Source: Sodaliphilus pleomorphus
GTDB lineage: Bacteria > Bacteroidota > Bacteroidia > Bacteroidales > Muribaculaceae
Length of the DNA: 64,000 bases
Direction: 5' to 3'
Assembly (NCBI RefSeq): GCF_009676955.1
Contig: NZ_CP045696.1
Span: 1,991,001 to 2,055,000 of the forward strand
The notes under the pieces were generated by a model that saw nothing but the letters and a program-made list of their open reading frames with translations, searched no databases and was not told the DNA's origin. How positions within the stretch are numbered: position 1 is the stretch's first letter; every line of letters starts with the position of its first letter. The position numbers and the translations under genes were made by a program. Shown here one piece after another: positions 7,727 through 15,458 of the stretch.

Positions 7727-10700
7727 ATGAGCAACATTTTATCCTACAACAATAAGACCACCAAGACCAGCAGCGAGGACTGGATACCGGTAGAGCCCTA
7801 CCAGGACGACGACATCGCCCAAATCAAGGACCCCAACGGCGGCATGTCGCGCAATCCGCGCACGGCCATCCCCAGCCCGTTTGCCCAGCTCGACCTGGTG
7901 AAGAACGCCTTCGAGCACCTGCAGCCGGGCAGCGACCGCATGCGGGGCATCGTGAGTGAGCTCATCATGGTGAGCAATGCCCTCGACGTGGCGCAGCTCT
8001 TCTTTGAGTACGAGAACCACCGCGACCACCTGCACATCGTGCGCTGGAACCGCGCTGCCGAGATTGAGCGGCTCAAGGCCGAGCCCGAGCACCGCCTCTA
8101 CGGCCAGACCCTTGAGCTCTTCTTGCAGAGCGACAAGGTGTACAACTTCAACCAGCTCAACGATTGGTACATCATCATGCTGCACGACCAGGTGGTGGGG
8201 GCTACCTCGCCCTCGTCGTTCACCATGGCAGCGCCCGGCGCTGCGCCTCGCGACGATGTGAACGTGGAGCCCAATGTGAAACTCTTCTCCACGATGCGCG
8301 ACTTGTGGGAGCGCGACGACGACTTTGTGTACTACATGTTCTTGCTCTTCAATGCCTACACCAGCTTGCGCCGCTCGCTGCCAGGCGTGTATGGCTACAT
8401 GACCCGCAACCTGGGCTTCATCGAGCGCAACAAGCCCGAGCTCTACAGCCGCATCATCCAGGTCATACCCAACCCCCTGGCCCTGCAAGCCGACCGCGAG
8501 AGCCTGGTGCGGCAGCAGCTCGACCAGCACTTTGCCCCTTTCTCGGGCGAGGATGCGGTGAGCGTGCTCGATGCACCGCTCTATCACAAGAAGCCCGTCG
8601 ATATACGCTCGACTGTTGCCCAAAGCGACTTTGTCATCAGTCCCACTCTGCAGCAGGCAGCCGGCGAGACACTGCCGCTGGTGCTGCGCAACAACTTCAA
8701 CGGCGCCATCGACCGTTACACCTATGTCAACCGCGTGTGGGACAGCGCCACGCAGGTCTATGCCGGCAATGAGCCGCCCGAGCTGCGCCGCCTGCCCGAC
8801 ACCTCGATACAATACCCCTTCCTGACCACGGCCGACTTCTTCACGCCCTCTATCGTGCGCCTGGGCGGCACCATCGACAGCGACCACTACTTCGACGGCA
8901 ACCTGGTGCGTGGCAACGGCGAGAGCAACAGCAGCTACTTGCTGCCCCTCACGCCAGTGTTTTTCAAGTATTTCACGGCCAGCGACCTGCAAGGCCACAT
9001 CTTGGGCCGCAACATGATCGACATTGTAGAGGTGGGCGACGGCACTGTGACCGTGACCCTGCGCATCCCGGTCAAGAAGCGCTACATCGAGCTCAGCCGC
9101 ACCTATGCCCCCATCGACGACCCCTCGTGGGCCTTTGACGAGCATGTGGGCACCGGCCGCATCATCCAGGGCGTGCAACTCTCGATGGCCGTCTTCCCCT
9201 TTGTGCGCACGGGCCATGGCGACAGCTACAAGGTGCAGTTGTTCACCTACATCACCGACGGCGGTGCCTCGTTGCGCTTCATGCACGACAATCCCGCACC
9301 CGAGCCCGTGACTGCCACGGTGAAACCCCGCACCGTGGCCAGCTACAAGACCAGCTACTACGACCTGCAGGGCAGCTTCGACTATGTCGAGGCCGCCGTG
9401 ACCAACGACCTGGGTACCTTCACGGGCATCATTGTGCCTCGCTGGAAGCCCTATGTGCCCAGCAACAAGGAGCTTATCTTTGCAGTCGATTTCGGTACAA
9501 CCAACAGCCATGTGGAGTGGGCCGAGCGCGGGCAGGAGTCGCGGCCGCTCACCTTTGCCGACGGCAAGGAGCAGGTGCTCATCGCCTCGCTGCTCAAGAA
9601 AGACTCGCTGCTCATCGCCGAGCAGCTGCAGCGCATCGAGTTCCTGCCCCGCGACATCGACGACGTCTACGGCTTCCCCTTGCGCAGCGCCCTGGCCAGC
9701 AACATCAACGGTGCCGGCGGCCACACGCTCTTTGGCGACATCAACATTCCATTCCTCTACGAGCGCCAGTACTTCGACGGCTACGAGGTGACGACCAATC
9801 TCAAGTGGATGGGCGACAATGCCTTGTCCAAGGAGTTTCTGCGCGAGCTCGTGATGCTCATCAGGGCCAAGGCCCTGCTTGAGAATGCCGACCTGCAGCG
9901 GGTGCGCCTGGTCTACTTCTACCCGGTGAGCATGGGCGGTGGCGACCGCGGCAAGCTCAACACGGCCTGGGAGGACTTGTACAACACCTACCTAGGCGGC
10001 GACATCGACAGCAACTTGCACTTCTATCCCGAGTCGATAGCCCCGGCTTTCTACTACAAGAGTGCCGACGTGGTTGGCAGCAGCTATGTGTCGGTCGACA
10101 TAGGCGGCGGCACCAGCGACACGGTCATCTACCAGACCAGTGCCGACCAGCAGAAGACCGTGCCAGTGGCCATCTCGTCGTTCCGCTTTGCCGGCAACGC
10201 CATCTTCGGCGACGCCTTCACCTGCAACGATGCCGACAACAACCCCTTGTTGCGGCACTACACCGAGTACTTCCGCAAGCTCGTCGACCGCAACCCCGAT
10301 GTGACCTACCTCAACAGCATCATGCACACCATCATGGCCGGCAAGCGCAGCGAGGACATCAACGCCTTCCTCTTCTCGATCGAGAATGTGGAGCAGCTGC
10401 GCAACATGCCCAAGATGGACCTGAGCCTCTACAGCTACAACAGCCTGCTGCGCAACGACGACCAGCGCAAGCTCATCTTCATGTACTTCTATGCAGCGCT
10501 CATCTATTACATCGCCAGCTCGATGAAGCACCGCGGCTATGTGAAGCCCAAGCAGGTTTACTTCTCGGGTACGGGCAGCAAGATACTGAATATTCTGGGC
10601 AGCACCGACCTGGTCAACGAGTTCACCCAGTCGATACTCGAGCGCGTCTTCGGCGAGCGCTACACCGAGCCGTTCACGATCAAGATCGAGCGCGATTTCC

Positions 10701-11176
10701 CCAAGCAGGTCACCTGCCGCGGCGGCATACGCCTCGAGAACCAGCGCCTCGATGCCAGCTCGAGCCCCGAGATGCAGTCGCTGGTCGAGATGATGCGGCC
10801 GCGCAACGTCAACTCTATCAAGTATTGCTACTCGATGATCGACAAGGAGGTCCTGACCATGCACGACGTCAACGACCTCGACACGCGTGCGGCCCTCGTC
10901 GACAAGGTGAACGCCTTCAACCAGTTCTTCCTCGACCTGTGCGATCCGGTCACCCGCGACGACTTCGGCATCGACCCCAAGGTGTTCGGCCTCTTCAAGC
11001 AGGTGGTGGGGCAGAATGTGTCCAACTATCTCAACGCCGGCATAGGCAGCTACTTGATGGGCCGCTACGAGGACAACGCCGTGATCGAGGATGTGCCGTT
11101 TTTCTACCCGGTGATAGGCATTATACGCTACAACTTGCTCAAGAACTTGTGCAACGAGGTGATATCCAAGATGTGA
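7727..11176 (+). CDS. Giant protein with C-terminal Hsp70/actin-fold ATPase domain
   Basis: 1149 residues. From about 580 to 1100 it has the three ATPase motifs of the Hsp70/actin superfamily: phosphate 1 at D588-F-G-T-T-N593, phosphate 2 at D791-I-G-G-G-T-S-D798, and adenosine-type G948-T-G-S-K952. There is no obvious Hsp70 substrate-binding domain after it. The first 580 residues match nothing I recognise; they are soluble-looking, rich in charged and aromatic residues and without a signal peptide, so the protein should be cytosolic. It lies 34 bp after the tubulin-like GTPase and before a membrane coiled-coil protein. Either a chaperone-like remodeller or an actin-like filament former is possible. 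Confidence 0.82.
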   Translation: MSNILSYNNKTTKTSSEDWIPVEPYQDDDIAQIKDPNGGMSRNPRTAIPSPFAQLDLVKNAFEHLQPGSDRMRGIVSELIMVSNALDVAQLFFEYENHRDHLHIVRWNRAAEIERLKAEPEHRLYGQTLELFLQSDKVYNFNQLNDWYIIMLHDQVVGATSPSSFTMAAPGAAPRDDVNVEPNVKLFSTMRDLWERDDDFVYYMFLLFNAYTSLRRSLPGVYGYMTRNLGFIERNKPELYSRIIQVIPNPLALQADRESLVRQQLDQHFAPFSGEDAVSVLDAPLYHKKPVDIRSTVAQSDFVISPTLQQAAGETLPLVLRNNFNGAIDRYTYVNRVWDSATQVYAGNEPPELRRLPDTSIQYPFLTTADFFTPSIVRLGGTIDSDHYFDGNLVRGNGESNSSYLLPLTPVFFKYFTASDLQGHILGRNMIDIVEVGDGTVTVTLRIPVKKRYIELSRTYAPIDDPSWAFDEHVGTGRIIQGVQLSMAVFPFVRTGHGDSYKVQLFTYITDGGASLRFMHDNPAPEPVTATVKPRTVASYKTSYYDLQGSFDYVEAAVTNDLGTFTGIIVPRWKPYVPSNKELIFAVDFGTTNSHVEWAERGQESRPLTFADGKEQVLIASLLKKDSLLIAEQLQRIEFLPRDIDDVYGFPLRSALASNINGAGGHTLFGDINIPFLYERQYFDGYEVTTNLKWMGDNALSKEFLRELVMLIRAKALLENADLQRVRLVYFYPVSMGGGDRGKLNTAWEDLYNTYLGGDIDSNLHFYPESIAPAFYYKSADVVGSSYVSVDIGGGTSDTVIYQTSADQQKTVPVAISSFRFAGNAIFGDAFTCNDADNNPLLRHYTEYFRKLVDRNPDVTYLNSIMHTIMAGKRSEDINAFLFSIENVEQLRNMPKMDLSLYSYNSLLRNDDQRKLIFMYFYAALIYYIASSMKHRGYVKPKQVYFSGTGSKILNILGSTDLVNEFTQSILERVFGERYTEPFTIKIERDFPKQVTCRGGIRLENQRLDASSSPEMQSLVEMMRPRNVNSIKYCYSMIDKEVLTMHDVNDLDTRAALVDKVNAFNQFFLDLCDPVTRDDFGIDPKVFGLFKQVVGQNVSNYLNAGIGSYLMGRYEDNAVIEDVPFFYPVIGIIRYNLLKNLCNEVISKM

Positions 11177-11246
11177 CCCCGACAATGCATTGTATATATG
11201 TATATATAGATAGTAATTGTATTGACTTTTTTATTGATATCGTATC

Positions 11247-12101
11247 ATGACAAAAAGATTAGCAACGATCATAGCCGTTGGCCTGCTGGCAGCCGCAGCT
11301 GCAGTGGCCCAGCAGCACCCCGCCGAGGCTTCGGCCCCGCATGAGGCTTCGGCCAGCCCCGCCGAGGCTTCGGTTGTCGACATCAACAGCGCCGAGAACA
11401 GGACCATCAATGCCATGCAGGAGCCTCAGCAAGCCACTCCTGCCCCGAGGCAGCAACAGCAACCTGGCGGCGAGCCTGCCGATGGCAGGGTGCAGCTCAT
11501 CATCAACGTGCTGCTGCTTGTGGTGGGCGCCACGGGGCTCATTGTGGCCTGCGTGGCCAAGAAAGACGCTGCCAATGCCCGCAGCATGGCTCGCGACGAG
11601 CTCAAGGCACTCTCCACTGCCCTCCAGCAACACACCGAGGCCCTCGAGAGCGCCTTGCGCGTGATGGACCAGCGACTCTCCCAGGTCGAGCAGGGTAATG
11701 CGGCCAGCCTGCACAGGCCACCGGCCGCCTCGCGTGCCGCCGCCCCGCATGCCGCCAGCCGGCCGCCCCGCAGCGCTGTCGCCAAGGTGGTGTACTTGAC
11801 CCGCCCCGACGAGAGCGGCCGCTTTATGGGTGCATCCTCCCGCTTTGAGCGTGGCAACAGCATCTTCCAGCTCTCCACGACCGACGGCACCACGGGCAGC
11901 TTCATCGTCATCGACGATGACGAGGTCAACCGCCTGGCGCTCATGATGCCCACCGAGAACCTCACGCGTGCCTGCACGGGCAATAACATCCAGGTCTCGG
12001 GCGGCATGCGCCGCATCGTCACCGACGCAGCTGGCCGTGCAGTGCTCGACAACGGGCGCTGGCGCATTGTGACGCCAGCCAAAATACACTACGAGGCATG
12101 A
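11247..12101 (+). CDS. Membrane protein with coiled coil and C-terminal beta-rich domain
   Basis: 284 residues. An N-terminal signal-like helix (1-21) is followed by an Ala/Glu/Pro-rich linker with imperfect EAS repeats, a transmembrane helix at about 83-103, a polar heptad-like stretch (about 108-150) and a Pro/Ala linker. The last 100 residues (VVYLTRPDESGRFMGASSRF onward) form a compact globular domain. That domain resembles C-terminal domains I recall from other Bacteroidota hypothetical proteins, with no known function. It is fifth in the seven-gene block. The 70 bp before it are AT-rich with an alternating TATATA tract and could hold a secondary promoter. Confidence 0.75.
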   Translation: MTKRLATIIAVGLLAAAAAVAQQHPAEASAPHEASASPAEASVVDINSAENRTINAMQEPQQATPAPRQQQQPGGEPADGRVQLIINVLLLVVGATGLIVACVAKKDAANARSMARDELKALSTALQQHTEALESALRVMDQRLSQVEQGNAASLHRPPAASRAAAPHAASRPPRSAVAKVVYLTRPDESGRFMGASSRFERGNSIFQLSTTDGTTGSFIVIDDDEVNRLALMMPTENLTRACTGNNIQVSGGMRRIVTDAAGRAVLDNGRWRIVTPAKIHYEA

Positions 12102-12144
12102 CGCCCGTGGTGAGAAATGTGTGAAATGAAAACAATGCAGTGAG

Positions 12145-12582
12145 ATGAAATTGAAGTGTCCCAAGTGTGGCAAGGTGACCGAGGTGTCGGCAGTCGAGCT
12201 GCGCAAGCAGCGCGGCAATGTGGTGTGTCCACGTTGCCTTGCCGTGTTCAAGGAGCCCGTCCCCGCCGATGCCGGCGATGACGACGAAGCCCTCACACCC
12301 CCGCCAGTGCCCTCGCCCCGCCGTGCGGCAGCCTCGGCACCGTCCAGGCACAGGCCCATTTCATTTGTCGCGCCACCCGAGCCCCCCCGCCCGCGTGCCC
12401 GCCAGCCGCAGCCTTGTCGCCAGCCTCGCCCCTCGCGCCCGCGCCAGCCAAGGGCAGCCACTCCGCCCCCGCTCCGCCCCCGCTCGCACACGACACCCCT
12501 GTCCTACTGGGGGTGCCTGGGCTACTCGGCGCTGGCCACGATCGTCTTTTTCCTGCTCTATATTTTCGTGGGCAAATTATAA
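12145..12582 (+). CDS. Zinc-ribbon, proline-rich, tail-anchored protein
   Basis: 145 residues. The N-terminal zinc ribbon has C5-x2-C8 and C28-x2-C31, with the spacing of MJ0042-type fingers. Next comes a Pro/Arg-rich disordered linker of about 80 residues, then one C-terminal transmembrane helix (about 122-142, ending FLLYIFVGKL). The layout implies a cytosolic finger tethered to the inner membrane from its tail. It shares both the finger and the tail anchor with the next gene, 26 bp downstream, so the two are probably functional partners or divergent duplicates. Confidence 0.75.
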   Translation: MKLKCPKCGKVTEVSAVELRKQRGNVVCPRCLAVFKEPVPADAGDDDEALTPPPVPSPRRAAASAPSRHRPISFVAPPEPPRPRARQPQPCRQPRPSRPRQPRAATPPPLRPRSHTTPLSYWGCLGYSALATIVFFLLYIFVGKL

Positions 12583-12608
12583 GATCTTAAACTGGAAAAA
12601 CAATAGCT

Positions 12609-13262
12609 ATGGCTACGATAAAGAAATACACATGTCCCAAGTGCGGCCATGCCATCGAGGTCGACACCGGCGCCCTGCAGGCAATGGGAGGCTCGGTGGT
12701 GTGTCCCGAGTGCCAAACCGTGCTCACCATCGACGGCGACTACGCCTATGTGCCCCTGCCGCACAGCGATGTTGCGCCTGCTGGGCCGCAGGTCGAGGAC
12801 CAGCAGGAGACTCCGCCGCCCTTTCATCCCGAGGGCACGGGCGGCCAGCCGGCTACACCCTCGATAGCCGAAATCACTGGCCAGGAGCATGACCCCCTCT
12901 ACGACGAGGCCGTCGACTACCTGCGCACTTGCAATGCTGTCTCGGCGCCCAAGATGGCGCAGTACTTCCACATCTCTATCGAGCGCGCCCGGCACCTCAT
13001 CGCCGACCTCGAGAAAAACCACATAGTGGGCCCTTACAACGGCGGCGGCCCGCGCGAGATACTCATTCCCCACAACACCGATCTGCCTTCGGGGCAGCGA
13101 CGCACCTACGAGGCCGACCAGCAGATGCAGGCCCTCATCGACGAGTACCGCTCCACCCACGACGGCCGCGAGCCGCGCGTGCGCACCTACGGCTGCAGCT
13201 GCACCACCATCCTCATCATCCTCTTTGCCATCATGATCATCGCCTCCATCTTTGGCCATTGA
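12609..13262 (+). CDS. Zinc-ribbon protein with FtsK-gamma-like winged helix and C-terminal membrane anchor
   Basis: 217 residues. The N-terminal ribbon uses C9, C12, C32 and C35. Residues 95-153 (starting DPLYDEAVDYL, then ISIERARHLIADLEKNHIVG, ending PREILI) closely resemble the FtsK gamma domain, the winged helix that in FtsK reads KOPS sequences and activates XerD at dif. There is no FtsK motor domain. The final 22 residues are hydrophobic, giving a tail anchor. It is the last gene of the block, and the convergent gene 18 bp away is a XerD-type recombinase. DNA binding or XerD contact is an inference. The domain could instead be a generic winged helix reused for protein binding. Confidence 0.8.
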   Translation: MATIKKYTCPKCGHAIEVDTGALQAMGGSVVCPECQTVLTIDGDYAYVPLPHSDVAPAGPQVEDQQETPPPFHPEGTGGQPATPSIAEITGQEHDPLYDEAVDYLRTCNAVSAPKMAQYFHISIERARHLIADLEKNHIVGPYNGGGPREILIPHNTDLPSGQRRTYEADQQMQALIDEYRSTHDGREPRVRTYGCSCTTILIILFAIMIIASIFGH

Positions 13263-13280
13263 TGCCGCCGTGCCACTGTG

Positions 13281-14198
13281 TCACTGCCGGTGGCGGTTGC
13301 GGGGGTGGTGTTGCAATATCTCCTGGCGCAGGCGGCTGCGGTCGATGTGCACATAGATCTCGGTGGTGGTGATGCTCTCGTGACCCAGCATCTGCTGTAT
13401 GGCCCGCAGGTTGGCTCCGCCCTCGAGCAGGTGGGTGGCAAAGGAGTGGCGCAGCGTGTGGGGGCTCACGGTCTTGTTGATGCCGGCCCGCTCGCACAGG
13501 TCCTTGATGATGTAGAACACCATCACGCGCGAGAGCTGGCTGCCGCGGTTGTTGAGAAACAAGATGTCGTCGTTGCCGCGCTTCACGACCTGGCGGCTGC
13601 GGGTGTTTTTCATATAAAGCTCGATTTGCTCAAGGGCGATGTCGTCGATGGGCACGAGGCGCTGCTTGTCGCCCTTGCCGTCGACGATGATATAGCCCTC
13701 GTCGCTGTAGATGTGGGAGATGCGCAACCCCGTGAGCTCCGACACGCGCAGTCCGCACCCATACAGCGTCTCGATGATGGCCCTGTTGCGCTGGCCCAGG
13801 GGTGAGCTCATGTCGATGCAGGCAATCATGCGGTCGATCTCGTCTACACTCAGCACCTCGGGCAGGTGCCTGCCTGGTTTGGGGGCCGGCAGCAGCCGTG
13901 TGGGGTCGCTATCGGTGTAGCCCTCGGCGGCAAGAAACTTGTAGAAGCTCTTCACGCCCGAGATGATGCGGGCTGTGGAGCGCGGCGCGATGCCCACGTC
14001 GTGCAACGTGGCCACAAAGGTCTCCAGGTCGTCGAGCGTGGCCTCCTCCACAGGCTTGTGGCTTTGGGCCATGTAGCCCAGCAGCTTGTCTACGTCGTCG
14101 CCGTAGCTTGCGGCGGTGTTGGCCGAGAGCCCTTTTTCCACTTGCAAGTACACATTGTAGCGGGCTCTCACCTGCTCGATGTCGTCGATGGGTCTCAC
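13281..14198 (-). CDS. xerD: XerD-type tyrosine recombinase
   Basis: 305 residues, the normal length for XerC/D. It has an N-terminal SAM-like core-binding domain (about 1-105) and a C-terminal catalytic domain with the complete set R151, K175, H247, R250, H273 and nucleophile Y282 (motifs GCGLRVSEL, HTLRHSFATHLL and LGHESITTTEIY). Xer recombinases resolve chromosome dimers at dif. The start is a GTG at 14198, 9 bp after the rluA stop, so the two are one transcript. Given its ordinary length and intact motifs it is probably housekeeping rather than an integron or phage integrase. Its convergent neighbour carries an FtsK-gamma-like domain. Confidence 0.9.
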   Translation of the reverse strand: MRPIDDIEQVRARYNVYLQVEKGLSANTAASYGDDVDKLLGYMAQSHKPVEEATLDDLETFVATLHDVGIAPRSTARIISGVKSFYKFLAAEGYTDSDPTRLLPAPKPGRHLPEVLSVDEIDRMIACIDMSSPLGQRNRAIIETLYGCGLRVSELTGLRISHIYSDEGYIIVDGKGDKQRLVPIDDIALEQIELYMKNTRSRQVVKRGNDDILFLNNRGSQLSRVMVFYIIKDLCERAGINKTVSPHTLRHSFATHLLEGGANLRAIQQMLGHESITTTEIYVHIDRSRLRQEILQHHPRNRHRQ

Positions 14199-14207
14199 GG
14201 CGGCAGG

Positions 14208-15128
14208 CTACAGCAGTTTCTTGAACTCGGCGGGCATGGGCGAGTCGAAGTGCATCGTCTCGCCGGTGACAGGATGCACACAGGTGATGTGGGTGGCGTG
14301 CAGAGCCAGGCGGTGAATGGCGTTGCTGTGGCCGCCGTACTTGCGGTCGCCGCTTATGGGGTGCCCCAGGTCCTTCATGTGCACCCGCAGCTGGTTTTTG
14401 TGGCCCACGTGCAGCCACAGCAGCATGTGGGTGTTGCGATTGCCGCGCTCCAGGGTGTAGTAGTGGGTGGTGGCCTTCTCGCCGCCCAGCTCGGGGTCGT
14501 CGCTCGAGAGCACCTCGTAGTTGTCGGCGTTGCGCAGGTAGTTGATCACGTGGCCCTTGTCGCTGTGCACAATGCCCTCGACGATGGCCTCATACTTGCG
14601 TTCGGGCACCATCTTGTTCCAGTTGTTCACCATCTTGTCGCGGGCCTTGGCGGTGCGGGCCAGCAGCATCAGGCCCGAGGTGTCGCGGTCGAGGCGATGC
14701 ACCACATAGATGTGGGCGTGCTCGTTGCCCTGCTTCACGTAGTCGCGCAGCACGCTGAACACGGTCTCGTCCTTGCTGCGGCCGGCCGCCGTCGAGAGCA
14801 TGCCGTAGCCCTTGTCGATGACCATGATGTCGTCGTCTTGATACACAATCTTGATTTTGGGATGCGAGAAGATGCGAAACGAGCCGTCGTAGTTCACCCA
14901 CAGCTCGTCGCCGGCCTGCACCGGGCGGTTGTACTGGGTGCTGGGCGTGCCGTTCACGGCCAGCTGGTTGTGCCGCAGCATCGATTTCACCTTGGTGGGG
15001 GTGTGGTCTTTCAGGATGGCGCCTGCCACCTCGAGCAGGGGGCCGGCCTGGGGCACTGTGAACTTCTGTATGTTGTCGGGACCCGACTTGCGTCGCTGTC
15101 CGTTTCTGCGTTGGTTGGGCTGTCTCAT
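14208..15128 (-). CDS. RluA-family pseudouridine synthase
   Basis: 306 residues. Predicted to isomerise uridine to pseudouridine in rRNA or tRNA. An S4-like RNA-binding domain (about 18-90) is followed by the catalytic domain with HRLDRDTSGLMLLA, where the aspartate of HRLDxxTSG is the nucleophile, and NQLRVHMKDLGHPISGDRKY, the family's C-terminal motif. A TTG at 15155 would extend the frame but lies inside a TAAATTTG promoter element (15153-15160), so the ATG at 15128 is chosen. The RNA target cannot be told from sequence. It is transcribed with xerD. Confidence 0.88.
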   Translation of the reverse strand: MRQPNQRRNGQRRKSGPDNIQKFTVPQAGPLLEVAGAILKDHTPTKVKSMLRHNQLAVNGTPSTQYNRPVQAGDELWVNYDGSFRIFSHPKIKIVYQDDDIMVIDKGYGMLSTAAGRSKDETVFSVLRDYVKQGNEHAHIYVVHRLDRDTSGLMLLARTAKARDKMVNNWNKMVPERKYEAIVEGIVHSDKGHVINYLRNADNYEVLSSDDPELGGEKATTHYYTLERGNRNTHMLLWLHVGHKNQLRVHMKDLGHPISGDRKYGGHSNAIHRLALHATHITCVHPVTGETMHFDSPMPAEFKKLL

Positions 15129-15152
15129 TGTTGTTGCGCGTTGAATTTTTTG

Positions 15153-15160
15153 CAAATTTA
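15153..15160 (-). promoter_or_regulatory. -7 promoter element of rluA-xerD
   Basis: TAAATTTG on the minus strand, 24 bp before the chosen ATG. It rules out the upstream TTG start. Confidence 0.6.
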
Positions 15161-15458
15161 CAAATTGAAAAAATAATGGTGAAATTTTTGTGCCCCAAAG
15201 CGTGCAGCATCGCTCTTGGCGAGCGTGCCGGCCAGGCGGTAAACGGGTAGCCTGGGGCAGGTTGCGCTGCTTCCAGGTGCGGCTGGCCGGGCGCTTTCTA
15301 CTTTATAAACAATTTTTAAACAAACTATTTCAGATAAAGTTTTTTTATTGTATACTAAAGCAGTAACTTTGCACCGCAATTTAAACAAGGTTATAAACTC
15401 GGCTTGTTCCACAACCAGAGAATTGCCGATAACTTCTAATTTTGATACATAAATTATA
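15161..15458 (+). promoter_or_regulatory. Intergenic region upstream of korA with two candidate -7 elements
   Basis: About 300 bp without a gene. Two TAnnTTTG matches face korA: TAACTTTG at 15364-15371, giving a leader of about 80 nt, and TAATTTTG at 15437-15444, giving a very short leader. The 15161-15300 part is GC-rich and shows no coding frame with a recognisable product. Confidence 0.5.

Noticed and set aside
13281..14198. Integrase of a mobile element spanning 4-14 kb
   Set aside because: The recombinase has ordinary XerD length and motifs and is co-transcribed with rluA. No attachment-site repeats were found, and the base composition of the 4-13 kb block matches its surroundings.
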